Below the pieces are notes generated by a model. The model searched no databases. It was given only the letters and a program-made list of their open reading frames with translations, and was not told the DNA's origin. The translations under genes were made by a program, and so were the position numbers. A stretch of DNA of 33,983 nt from an uncultured Flavobacteriaceae bacterium (lineage in GTDB: Bacteria; Bacteroidota; Bacteroidia; Flavobacteriales; Flavobacteriaceae): NCBI GenBank assembly GCA_938017825.1, contig CALIJE010000106.1:1-33983 (forward strand). Direction: 5' to 3'. Below, piece after piece: positions 16,638 to 26,100 of the stretch (position 1 is its first letter; each line of letters opens with the position of its first letter).

Positions 16638-16657
16638 TTGGTTCTCTTAAGCAAGCA

Positions 16658-17593
16658 TTAATTTTGGCGAACGATGGTATCCCGTAGTTCTCTCCAGGTA
16701 ACCAATACCACGTCATTTTCTTCCAAAAGCGTTTTGCATTCCGCACTGGTAAAAAAATCGAAGTCGTCTTGCCTCCATTTTGCACCCCAATGCGGATGAT
16801 CAACAGTGACCGCGCGCATCTCTTCATCATCATAGGCTAAATGAATGAGAAAAGAGTTCAATCCAGGTTTCAAATTCTTGATCACTTCGGTATAATACTG
16901 CGCCATTCCCTTTTCAAAATCATCTGGCCCAGCCGTATAGGTATGATCCATTATTACATCGGTTTCACCCAGCATAGCCTGTATTTTCTCGTCTTGCAAG
17001 GCCGGCATTTGGTTGTCTAACAGTACCGGAAGTCTAAATTCGCGCCCGATCTTGATATAAGCCGCCATAAACTCAGGAGTGCTGATGGCCGTTCCCATAT
17101 GGGCGTCTAAATGCGTAACATTGATGCCGTATTCATAAGCACGCTTCACCTGGTTGCGTAGTTCAATCTCTACGTGTGCCGCACTTGCATTTTCAACTAC
17201 TCCGGGTATCAATGAATAGAGATACCCGTCGGCATCCAATAAGGTGGAAACGGAATCTTTTGAGGTAACGGGACCCCAACGATAGTATTTCCATTCGCTA
17301 TTCAGGGTTAAATGCAGCCCAAAGTCGGTTTCTTGATGTGCTCGTGCATAGGAAGCAATCTCCGGAAACCAAGGGCACGGAACCATAATACTGGCGGAGT
17401 TGACCGGACTATCCTCTAAACCTTTGATACTGGCCATATTCTCGGAATGGGTAACTCCAAGATCATCTGCATGTATGATAAGTAATTTTGAATCTGCCGG
17501 ATGTCCCAGTCGTTCTGCAATAGATAGCTGTTGGGCCCCAAGCGTTGTCGTGAAAAAAAGTAGAAAAGTATAAAGGGTGGTTCTAAATTTCAT
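16658..17593 (-). CDS. Secreted YdjC/ChbG-family deacetylase
   Basis: A 311-residue protein with a signal peptide ending near LGAQQLS. The mature part matches the YdjC family (PF04794): the metal-binding HADDLG motif (in LLIIHADDLGVTHSEN), FGLHLTLNSEW with the conserved histidine, and THLDAHMGT. Family members with known activity remove acetyl groups from N-acetylated sugars such as chito-oligosaccharides. With a signal peptide it should act in the periplasm or outside. It is the first gene of a three-gene minus-strand operon with a MobA-like enzyme and a secreted amidohydrolase. The substrate is unknown. Confidence 0.85.
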   Translation of the reverse strand: MKFRTTLYTFLLFFTTTLGAQQLSIAERLGHPADSKLLIIHADDLGVTHSENMASIKGLEDSPVNSASIMVPCPWFPEIASYARAHQETDFGLHLTLNSEWKYYRWGPVTSKDSVSTLLDADGYLYSLIPGVVENASAAHVEIELRNQVKRAYEYGINVTHLDAHMGTAISTPEFMAAYIKIGREFRLPVLLDNQMPALQDEKIQAMLGETDVIMDHTYTAGPDDFEKGMAQYYTEVIKNLKPGLNSFLIHLAYDDEEMRAVTVDHPHWGAKWRQDDFDFFTSAECKTLLEENDVVLVTWRELRDTIVRQN

Positions 17594-17723
17594 ATCCTGA
17601 ACTTAGTAATAAGGTAGAAAACTACGAAATTCTCTTAACAAGCTTTAACATATTTTTTTCGAATCCCTATACTTTACATGGATTTTGACCGTTTTGCTTG
17701 GTGAACCATATTAAATTTAGAGA

Positions 17724-18812
17724 ATGAAAGCCTACACGAAACTAGTTACCATTTTATGTACGATTTGTTTGATCTATTCCTGCGGAAATGCAGAGGATGA
17801 CGTTAATTTCAACCCCAATTTTGGGGAATTGGGTCAGGGCAAGGAAGTGGATCCATGTTTAGATCTTGGTGATAACATTTTGGTTCCCTCTATTCAAGAT
17901 CAGTTTACCACCTTGCCGGGTAAGGTTTCTATCTTTTTTAAGGTATCCGATAATGAGGGCAACCCCGTTCCTGGATTAACCGCAGAAAATTTTACGATTT
18001 ACGAGCAAGGTAGAAATGATGATTGCTTCAATACAATTTCGACATCTGAGTCGCTTGCACGAATATCCCCAAATTCACAGATCTTTAGCAATAACAACCT
18101 GCTGGTTCTCGATTTGAGTAACAGTGTTCTAAGCAGTAGCCTTACCGAATTGAAATCGGCCACTGCCAGTTTTATCAATAATGTAATGCCTGCAACGACC
18201 CAAGAGTCGTTTAAAATGGCGATTTATTGGTTTGATGGTGAAAACGAATTGCATTTATTGAACCCGCTCACGGCCGACAAGCAAGAACTTATTGCCGCCG
18301 TTAATGGCATTACGACCGATATCAGCAATGATCCCTCTACCGATTTATATGGCGCGGTAATCAAATCGACCGACATTGCGAGCGATTTGCTAAATGCGAG
18401 TACGCAAGGTGATAAAATCGGGGCGGCTTCCATCATAATATTTACCGATGGTACCGATCAGGCTTCAAGATATACCCAATCTGCGGCCCAACAGAAAGTA
18501 GATACCGCCAATCCGAATATTTCGTTCTTTACTATAGGTCTTGGTGGAGAGATCGATACTCAGGTATTGACAGACATAGGGAAGACGTTCAGCGTATTCG
18601 CTGGGAATAAGGAAGAGTTGGAACAGACCTTTAATGACATTTCTTTTCGTGTGTCAGAACAGGCAAATAGTTTCTACTTATTTGAATACTGTAGTCCTAA
18701 ACGCGATGGCAGTGGTGAAAACAATCTAGCGATACAGGTAAGACAAGGAAGCAGACAGGGTGCCGTTCAAACCAAGTTCAACGCCACCGGATTTACGGGA
18801 GGATGCGACTAG
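17724..18812 (+). CDS. von Willebrand factor A domain lipoprotein
   Basis: A 362-residue protein with a lipobox LIYSC (Cys20). Residues of about 60-100 look like a small beta domain (VSIFFKVSDNEGNPVPGLTAENF). A vWA domain follows: the MIDAS motif DLSNS (Asp130, Ser132, Ser134) in LLVLDLSNS, and the later metal-site segment IIFTDGTDQ. All key residues are present, so it should bind a divalent ion and a protein partner. The final part contains a possible disulfide pair (EYCSPK and GGCD). It is outer-membrane-attached and probably mediates adhesion or complex assembly. A strong terminator follows, so it is a single-gene transcript. Confidence 0.85.
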   Translation: MKAYTKLVTILCTICLIYSCGNAEDDVNFNPNFGELGQGKEVDPCLDLGDNILVPSIQDQFTTLPGKVSIFFKVSDNEGNPVPGLTAENFTIYEQGRNDDCFNTISTSESLARISPNSQIFSNNNLLVLDLSNSVLSSSLTELKSATASFINNVMPATTQESFKMAIYWFDGENELHLLNPLTADKQELIAAVNGITTDISNDPSTDLYGAVIKSTDIASDLLNASTQGDKIGAASIIIFTDGTDQASRYTQSAAQQKVDTANPNISFFTIGLGGEIDTQVLTDIGKTFSVFAGNKEELEQTFNDISFRVSEQANSFYLFEYCSPKRDGSGENNLAIQVRQGSRQGAVQTKFNATGFTGGCD

Positions 18813-18836
18813 CACTAAAACTGTAATCATACTAAC

Positions 18837-18865
18837 AAGGAGCGTTCTCAACGCTCCTTTTTTTT
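18837..18865 (+). terminator. Rho-independent terminator after the vWA gene
   Basis: AAGGAGCGTT, loop CTC, AACGCTCCTT is a perfect ten-pair stem followed by a run of eight T. It starts 24 bases after the stop codon of the vWA lipoprotein gene. Confidence 0.9.
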
Positions 18866-18965
18866 ATGGCCATTTGTGAAGGTTCGCTAAAAAAATTGAA
18901 TTCAAAAACATCTATTTCCAAAATCCATCCGTATAACTCACTAGAACCTTTAACACTATAATAAA

Positions 18966-19790
18966 ATGAAAAAAGTAATGGTTAGTGCCTTAGCGATCGT
19001 TGTTATGGCATCTTGTGTATCAAAAAAGAAATATGTCGCTCTGGAGACCGATTTAGCGGAAACCAAGACCGTATTATCCAAAACGCAACTTGAGAAGGAA
19101 GAATTGGAAACCAAAGTTTCTAAAATCGAAGCTCGCGTTGCGGAATACAACCAAAAAATCAATTCCTTAAAAGAAGTAAACGACAGTCAGTATTCCTCAG
19201 TGAGCGATGTGGCCGTTATGAGCAATAACACAAAAGCCAAAATGCGTGCTACCCTTGAAAAGGTAGACCCGGCAAAATTGGCCCAGGCCGAGACCCTTCA
19301 AGATTCTATGAACCTTGCCGTATCCTACCACCTGAAAAAGTCTATTGCCGATGAGGAGGACGATATCAATGTTGATATAGACAAGACAGTTGTCATGATC
19401 AATATCTCTGACAAATTATTGTTCAACAGTGGTAGCTACAAGGTAAGCAGCAAAGCCAATACCATTTTGGAAAAACTTGCGGAAGTAATCAATTCTGAGC
19501 CAAGTATGGAAGTAATGGTCGAAGGTCATACCGATTCTAAGGCTATCAATACTGAAATGTTCGCCGACAACTGGGACCTTAGCGTAAAAAGAGCGACCTC
19601 TATTGTTCGTATTTTGGAAAAGAAGTACGATGTAGACCCGTCTAAGCTTATCGCTGCAGGCCGCAGCAGTTATGTTCCCCTTGCGGAAAATGATAATAGG
19701 GAAAACCGCGCCAAAAACAGACGCACCAAAATTGTCATCATCCCTAATTTGGACAAATTCTTTGCCCTATTGGAAGCTGAAAGCCTTTAG
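18966..19790 (+). CDS. OmpA-family lipoprotein
   Basis: A 274-residue protein with lipobox VMASC (Cys17). Residues of about 25-75 are a predicted coiled coil (heptad-like Leu, Glu and Lys, for example ETDLAETKTVLSKTQLEKEE). Residues of about 150-270 form an OmpA C-terminal domain that binds peptidoglycan: MEVMVEGHTDSKAIN, NWDLSVKRATSIVRIL, then LIAAGRSSYVPLA and NRAKNRRTKIVI carry the conserved Asp and Arg that contact diaminopimelate. The protein links the outer membrane to the cell wall. It is a stand-alone gene with its own terminator. Confidence 0.9.
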   Translation: MKKVMVSALAIVVMASCVSKKKYVALETDLAETKTVLSKTQLEKEELETKVSKIEARVAEYNQKINSLKEVNDSQYSSVSDVAVMSNNTKAKMRATLEKVDPAKLAQAETLQDSMNLAVSYHLKKSIADEEDDINVDIDKTVVMINISDKLLFNSGSYKVSSKANTILEKLAEVINSEPSMEVMVEGHTDSKAINTEMFADNWDLSVKRATSIVRILEKKYDVDPSKLIAAGRSSYVPLAENDNRENRAKNRRTKIVIIPNLDKFFALLEAESL

Positions 19791-19820
19791 AGTTACATAC
19801 AAGCACAACACGATTATGAA

Positions 19821-19849
19821 CGGGAGGCTTATGCCTCCCGTTTTCTTTT
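19821..19849 (+). terminator. Rho-independent terminator after the OmpA-family gene
   Basis: CGGGAGGC, loop TTAT, GCCTCCCG is a perfect eight-pair GC-rich stem followed by TTTTCTTTT. It starts about 30 bases after the stop codon and insulates the downstream split-receptor cluster from this gene. Confidence 0.9.
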
Positions 19850-19974
19850 AGGGTTTTTGGTATCATAGTTGTTTTATATATAGAACCCAAATCTTTAGTT
19901 GACCACCAGCGTCCTTAGAAAAATGCAATGGCTAATGAAACCGCATCGAAAGATGGGATTAAAAGATAGAAATC

Positions 19975-20142
19975 ATGGATGTACTGCACACTATAGTTCA
20001 AAATAGCTCATTAATCGGCATGCCGAGGTGGTATAAAATTGCCAGTTTAACACTCTTGGCTATCATACTAGTCTTGGTTACGGTCTCGTTTTATTTCTTA
20101 ATGACCGATGGTCTGTACCGCAATATTCAATTTGGGTACTAA
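19975..20142 (+). CDS. 55-residue single-pass membrane protein upstream of the barrel
   Basis: Starting at ATG 19975, 55 codons end with TAA at 20140-20142. The protein has a polar N-terminus (MDVLHTIVQNSSLIG then MPRWYK), one hydrophobic segment of about 22 residues (about 22-43: IASLTLLAIILVLVTVSFYF) and a short C-terminal tail (TDGLYRNIQFGY). Positive charges just before the helix suggest the N-terminus stays in the cytoplasm and the tail reaches the periplasm. It has no lipobox or known motif. The same length, layout and several aligned residues recur in the protein at 27778-27945, and the pair flank the plugless barrel and macroglobulin genes. Both starts are preceded by similar bases (TAGAAATCATG and TAGAATCATG). 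Its function is unknown; a role in energising or assembling the neighbouring receptor is a guess. Confidence 0.65.
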   Translation: MDVLHTIVQNSSLIGMPRWYKIASLTLLAIILVLVTVSFYFLMTDGLYRNIQFGY

Positions 20143-20243
20143 ATTTTAGGCACATAATAGTTACATTCTAAGCTGTTCTACCGTTTCCCTCAACAATAGG
20201 GCAGTTTTGCTCATTCTCGATTTTACGGCATTTTACATTCCGC

Positions 20244-20251
20244 TAGTTTCG
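20244..20251 (+). promoter_or_regulatory. Possible -7 promoter element for the barrel gene
   Basis: TAGTTTCG fits the TAnnTTCG variant of the Bacteroidota -7 element and ends 22 bases before the ATG at 20274. The nearest TTTTG upstream (20205-20209) is too far away to be a good -33 element, so this is tentative. Confidence 0.3.
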
Positions 20252-20273
20252 TTTCATACTAACGACCAAATTT

Positions 20274-23120
20274 ATGAAACGACCACTACCCTTTACTGCA
20301 TTTTTATGTCTCATTTTATGTCTCGCGTTTGGCTCTTTTTCATTTGCCCAATCAGGAAAAGTTTCGGGTACCATAGAGGACAATGAAGGCCAACCCATGC
20401 CTGGGGTCAATATCATGATCAAAGGCACCACAACGGGAGTACAAACGAACTTCGACGGGCAGTACAGCATACGATGCAATGTGGGCGATGTTTTGGTAAT
20501 AACCTATATCGGGCAACAAACCCGAGAGGTGAAAGTAACCGCTTCGATGTTCGGCGAAAAACAGGTATCCACAGCTGTAAAAAATGAAGCCGTTGAGACG
20601 ATTCTCGATACCGTCTATCAAAATAAGGTTCGAAAAAACCTACCCTCGTTCCTGGTGATTCCAAATATCGAGGAGAGTTCAAAAACCCATAATGGGAGTA
20701 GCTATATCAATACGGCTCGTCTCAAGGATATTAAAATCAATGGAAATAAGGTAAAATTAAGCTATTTCGAACGCGATATTTATTATGAAGTCGGTGCCTC
20801 TTCAACACTTGGGTTGGCGTATATAAAACAAAGTAATCTTCCACAAATTCAAACTACCTATGCACAAGGAACACCTTTTAATGGGGTCAGTACCCATTTT
20901 GGACCGGAGACGGGCGTGTTTTTTTCTTATGGCCCCAATCTTAATTCACTTCGATTTGATGGGAACACCTACCCTTTTGATGTTAACGGAAGATTGGTAC
21001 CTGCAGCCCAAGGTGTTGGCCAAATCGCAAGGGCTTATGATAACAATCCGTTCAAAACAATTACCAAGACCAGCAATAATTTGTTCTTTAATATTTCAAC
21101 AAGCAAGTATTTCTTTGGTTTTGATTATGTGAACAAATCGGGAAAAGACCTCTATGGATCAGAGCGAAACAATCATAATGAATTTGACCTATCTATTGAC
21201 AATTCGAGCAGTTATTCAGATGTGAATTGGGGCCTGCAGTTAAAGCACCTGCATACCAATGATAATCAGCCCAACCTAAATGGATTTCGCAATAATCTAT
21301 TGTTCAACGCGCTGGTTACACCACCAAGTTTCAGCAACGCACAAGACGAACAGCTCCAAGATCTAAGTCAACGTAGTTTCGCACCTTCATCTGCGAACAA
21401 CCCGTTATGGTTATTGAACAAGAACAGGAATACCATTCAAAATGCCTTATGGCTGGGCAAATTATATGGCACCTTCGATATTACGCACAATGTAGATGTA
21501 ATTGCCAAAGTAAGCCTTACCTCAGATGAACAAAACCAACAATTCGGAGTCTTACCAAATACCATCGGTTTCCTCGATGGATACCGCAGCGATAAGATTC
21601 TATCGAGCACCGTTTTAGATTCCAAGCTAACGGTAGATTATGAGCCCTATATTGGATACGGACAACTTAAGGTACTCGCCTTTGGAAATTATACCAATGA
21701 AAATTTTGACTACAAACTGAGCGAACAAGATGCTTTACCAACAAATAGTTTCGTACCGGTACAGAATACCTTCAGCCTTCAAAACGAATTGCAGCGCCAG
21801 ACCTTTCGCTTGCAGACAAAACTAGATTATACATTTTTAGACTATAAGGCCAGGGTCGTATTGGTCAATAATGCATTCAGCTCTTCGATACAAAATAGCA
21901 AATGGTACTTACCTACCATACAATTTGAATATCAACTCGCAAGGCATTGGAATTCAAATTTCCTGCGCACGCTTAACATCTCGGGCAGTTTTGGGAAGGA
22001 TGTGAACCCTACAGAACTTTTTTACCGAAATCAAAGCCATAATAGTTTACGCATAACGCCACAGGAAAGTCTAAGCTTTACGGCGAATCAAGATTTATTT
22101 GCCTCCAATTCCGTGGCGCTCGAAGAAAAGGAGAGCTATGAATTGAATCTTGAAATCGGATTTCAGCTGTTCGACGGTCGCTGGAGCTTAGAAAGCACCT
22201 ACTACTCCAATACCACCGAAGGCAGTGTTTTTCCGGTTTGGGAAGCCAATCGCTATGACCTTCAAAACATTGCCGATGTAAAGGATTGGGGCATCGAGTG
22301 GGTGCTTAGTGGCGGTACCTACCAATACGAAGGATTAAAATTTAGTCCTCGTTTACTTTTTTCTTCCTACAGGACCAAAGTACGCGATCTGCATCGAACC
22401 GTAGACAGAATACCCATCGCAGGCTTTTCATCGATTTCCAAAAACCTGATTATCGGCGAACCTGCCGGAGTGTTGTATGGTACGGCATATGATAGAGATC
22501 TTCAAGGGAATATGATCATCGATACTGAGGGTTACCCATTGGTAGATCAAAACCAAACTATTATAGGTGATCCTACCCCGGATTTTAATATGGGCTTGTC
22601 CGGGACACTAAAATACAAAAGGGTTCAATTTGATTTCGTACTCGACTGTCAAAAAGGCGGTGATGTTTATAACGGGACACAGAGTGTACTGAACTACTTC
22701 GGCACTTCTGCACAATCGGCCGTAGAACGAAATATAGAAAATTTTGTATTCGCAGGGGTAACTACTCAAGGAAACCCCAATACCACACCAGTTGATTTTG
22801 GTAATCCGGCCAACGGCCTTGAGGGTAATAGATTCGTACGGTACGGTTTTGAGGGTGTCGGTGAGGAAGCAGTTGTCGACGGTAGCTACTTGAATTTAAG
22901 ATCTATAGATCTTTCGTATGAGTTTAATAGTGATGCCGAAGACCCCTTTTTTAGACAATTCAAGATTGGGATCTATGGGACGAATCTTTTTACGGCTTCA
23001 AAATTTGAAGGTGCATCGCCTTATAGTAGTCTTTTTGACCACTCCTCTAGTCAGGGACTCAACTTTTTCAATACCCCACTCATCAGTGAAGTCGGAATGA
23101 AAATCAACATAAAAATCTAA
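20274..23120 (+). CDS. SusC-like outer-membrane barrel without a plug domain
   Basis: A 948-residue outer-membrane protein with a signal peptide ending at FSFAQ (about residue 26). Residues 27-103 are a carboxypeptidase-regulatory-like beta-sandwich (GTIEDNEGQPMPGVNIMIKG, TNFDGQYSI), as in SusC/RagA receptors. Normal SusC proteins then carry a TonB box and a plug of about 125 residues. Here only about 60 unfamiliar residues (104-165) precede the first barrel strands: IYYEVGASSTLGLAYIKQSN is followed by LPQIQTTYAQG, which matches the segment that directly follows the plug in SusC proteins. Later stretches (FGPETGVFFSYGPN, then YDNNPFKTITKTSNNLFFN, and FKIGIYGTNLFTASKFEG) are also typical of SusC barrels. 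No DEVVVxGYG, IRG or VLKG...YGSRGxNGVI segment is present. The next gene, 4 bases away, carries these plug motifs. No SusD partner follows. Confidence 0.85.
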   Translation: MKRPLPFTAFLCLILCLAFGSFSFAQSGKVSGTIEDNEGQPMPGVNIMIKGTTTGVQTNFDGQYSIRCNVGDVLVITYIGQQTREVKVTASMFGEKQVSTAVKNEAVETILDTVYQNKVRKNLPSFLVIPNIEESSKTHNGSSYINTARLKDIKINGNKVKLSYFERDIYYEVGASSTLGLAYIKQSNLPQIQTTYAQGTPFNGVSTHFGPETGVFFSYGPNLNSLRFDGNTYPFDVNGRLVPAAQGVGQIARAYDNNPFKTITKTSNNLFFNISTSKYFFGFDYVNKSGKDLYGSERNNHNEFDLSIDNSSSYSDVNWGLQLKHLHTNDNQPNLNGFRNNLLFNALVTPPSFSNAQDEQLQDLSQRSFAPSSANNPLWLLNKNRNTIQNALWLGKLYGTFDITHNVDVIAKVSLTSDEQNQQFGVLPNTIGFLDGYRSDKILSSTVLDSKLTVDYEPYIGYGQLKVLAFGNYTNENFDYKLSEQDALPTNSFVPVQNTFSLQNELQRQTFRLQTKLDYTFLDYKARVVLVNNAFSSSIQNSKWYLPTIQFEYQLARHWNSNFLRTLNISGSFGKDVNPTELFYRNQSHNSLRITPQESLSFTANQDLFASNSVALEEKESYELNLEIGFQLFDGRWSLESTYYSNTTEGSVFPVWEANRYDLQNIADVKDWGIEWVLSGGTYQYEGLKFSPRLLFSSYRTKVRDLHRTVDRIPIAGFSSISKNLIIGEPAGVLYGTAYDRDLQGNMIIDTEGYPLVDQNQTIIGDPTPDFNMGLSGTLKYKRVQFDFVLDCQKGGDVYNGTQSVLNYFGTSAQSAVERNIENFVFAGVTTQGNPNTTPVDFGNPANGLEGNRFVRYGFEGVGEEAVVDGSYLNLRSIDLSYEFNSDAEDPFFRQFKIGIYGTNLFTASKFEGASPYSSLFDHSSSQGLNFFNTPLISEVGMKINIKI

Positions 23121-23124
23121 GAAC

Positions 23125-26100
23125 ATGAAACTATTTACAACACATAGAACCCTTGCCCTTTTTATATTGGTTTTCACATTGTTATCGTTCAACAGGGATG
23201 AACCAAAGTTAGACCTTATTGAAAAGGTTTACGCGCATGTTGATAGGCCTTTGTACTTTCCTGGCGAAACAATATGGTTTAAAGCTTATGTGGTCAACGC
23301 TTCCAATACCATTTCCGCGATTAGTGAAATGATGTATGCAGATTTACTATCTCCGAAGGGCTCTGTTGTCAAAACCCTAAGACTACAGGTTCGTAACGGA
23401 TATGCCTATGGTAGTTTCCCTATTGCAAAAGATTGGGTCGGAGGAATTTATAGCCTAAAGATGTATACCAATTGGATGCGCAATTACAACGAGGAAATGT
23501 ACTTCACTAAAAATATTACGGTACAAAAAGTAGTACAGCCAAATTTATTGATGCAGTTGGAATTTGAAAAGGAAGGGTATGGTAAAGCAGCTGAAGTAAC
23601 TGCCGATTTCGAGGTAAAAGACTTAAAGAACCAACCACTTGTTCGCAAGAAAGTGTCCGTTGGTGTCATGATCGATGGCAAGACTTTTTGGACTAAAAAT
23701 CAAGAAACGGATGCCGACGGAAAACTAAGAACCACCTTTCGACTTCCCAATGATTTACAAACGACCGATGTGCTGCTAAATGTACTTATCCCCTATAAAG
23801 GCTCAACAGAATCGATCTCGAGAAGTGTGCCCGTGCTTCTCGACAATATAGATTTGCAATTCTTTCCTGAAAGTGGAAAGATGATTCAAGGAACTCAAAA
23901 TACCATTGCGTTCAAGGCGCTAAACGAATATGGCAAACCTGCCGATATCTCTGGAGTGGTCTATAATGAAGCTGGAAATCATATTGCCGATTTCAATAGC
24001 TTTCATGATGGCATGGGAAGCTTCGAATTTAAACCACAGTATGGCCAAAACTACCACGCCCAAATAACCAAACCATTTGTTTCAAAAAAGAAGATCCATC
24101 TGCCCGATGTATATGAAAATGGCGTTCGTTTTTCGGTAGTACAGGATGAACATAAGATGCGCGTAGCCCTATTTTCGAATAGTACCGAAGAACTTGAACT
24201 GAGGATTTCAAATGAAGGTAGTGTGCTAATGCAAAAAGCTGTAACAGCCAACCGAAAGCCGATACGGATAAATACTTCGAAATTTCCGAAGGGGATTACC
24301 AACATTGCGATCCTTAATGATTTAAAGCAGATCGTAGCCGAACGTTTGGTGTTTGTTGAAGGCCGTGAGCATCTTCAGATCGACCTTCAAATAGAAAAAG
24401 AAACATTCGATACACGTGAAAAGGTGACCCTTAACATCAAAACAAAAGATAATAGTGGCAGTCCGGTATCATCCAATCTATCTATTGCCATAGCCGACAA
24501 TAAGCTCTTGTCATTTGCAGACGATAAGCAAGATCATATTATGTCATATCTACTGATGTCTTCAGAACTAAGGGGCAAAATTCACAAACCCGTTTTTTAC
24601 TTTGACCGAGAAGAACCCAAAGCAACTAAGGCCCTCGATTATGTGATGCTCACACACGGCTGGCGCGAACACATTACGCGGCCCAAGGTGTCCTTGATGA
24701 ATGCGCGTTTTCAGCCCGAGCAAATGGCAATTCAAAATGGTCTGATTGTCGATACAAAAGGCAATCCAAAAAAGGCACATCTGATTCTTTTTGATGATAA
24801 GGACAATAAAGCTATGACCTTTGAAACAGATGAAGATGGTAGGTTTGCCTTCAAACTATCCGATAACAAAAGGTATACCATGGTAGCCTATACCGATGAT
24901 AACGCCCCATTATATATACGTGCAAAAAACAAGGAATACGGGTTCTCAAGTAATTCAGAACGAAAAAACGGAATCCCGAATCCAACTACTCCAGAAGGCT
25001 TTTTTGGGATTGCCCGACCAAATCAAACGCCGGTAATCAGAAAAGCAGAGGCAAATTTTTCACTTGCGGAAAACGCCGCGGCTTTAGATGAAGTTGTTGT
25101 TATTGGTTATGGCACAACTAAAAAAACTAGTCTAACCAGTGCAGTCGTGTCTGTCAGGGCCGAGGATATCAGTTTAACAGATCAACTGGCCGATGTATTA
25201 TCAGGGCGTGCTTCAGGGGTTCATGTTACCAATTCCAGTGGACTATACGGAGCTAGTGATCATATTAAGATCAGAGGACTTTCCTCATTTTCAGGCAATA
25301 GTGACCCACTCATTATTGTTGACGGTGTTCCGGTTCGCGGCTCAGAATTAACCCCGGATCAAATATCCTCGGTATCTGTATTGAAAGGAATGGCTGCGAC
25401 CTCGCTCTACGGTTCTCGTGGAAGTAATGGCGTTATTTTAATCTCCTCGAAAAGCTATAGGAACAACTATTACAACAAGAAAAAATTAAACAATAAAAAG
25501 CACAAAAACTATGCGTCACGCGCGTTCTATTCCTATGGCCAAAGCGCTTTCGATACTGCCACAAAATTCTATGCGCCCATCTATGCCGGTGAACATCTTC
25601 CTGAAGAGCGAACCGATTTTAGAAATACCATTTACTGGAACCCCGTAGTGCAGACCAATGCCAAGGGAGAGGCAACTTTGGAATACTATAATTCCGATGC
25701 AGTCACCTCTTTTAAAATAACGGCCGAGGGTATTGGCCACAATGGGCTTTTAGGGCGAGCTGAAAAAGACTACGGTACCAAAAAGATGCTATCGGTTGAT
25801 TTTAAATTACCCAGTTATATCACCTTGAACGATGTGGTGGTCTTGCCTTTGACATTTACCAATGAAACAAATACGACCTTATTTTCAGAACTCGAATTGG
25901 ATCTGCCAAAACATCTAAAACTGGCAACTGAAATTGATAGGCAAATCAACATTCCTGCACATTCATCTATCGTTAAGAACGTACGTGTAATTGCTATGAA
26001 GAAGGGAACTGACATAAAAATACGCGCACGGATAGCTGCCGACGATTATCAAGATGTCACCTATAAAAATGCCACAGTTTTAAGTCCGTATTTCCCTATG

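Noticed and set aside
20274-23120. Ordinary SusC/SusD nutrient-uptake locus
   Set aside because: No SusD-like lipoprotein or glycan-degrading enzymes flank it, the plug is missing from the barrel protein, and the partner gene is a macroglobulin.
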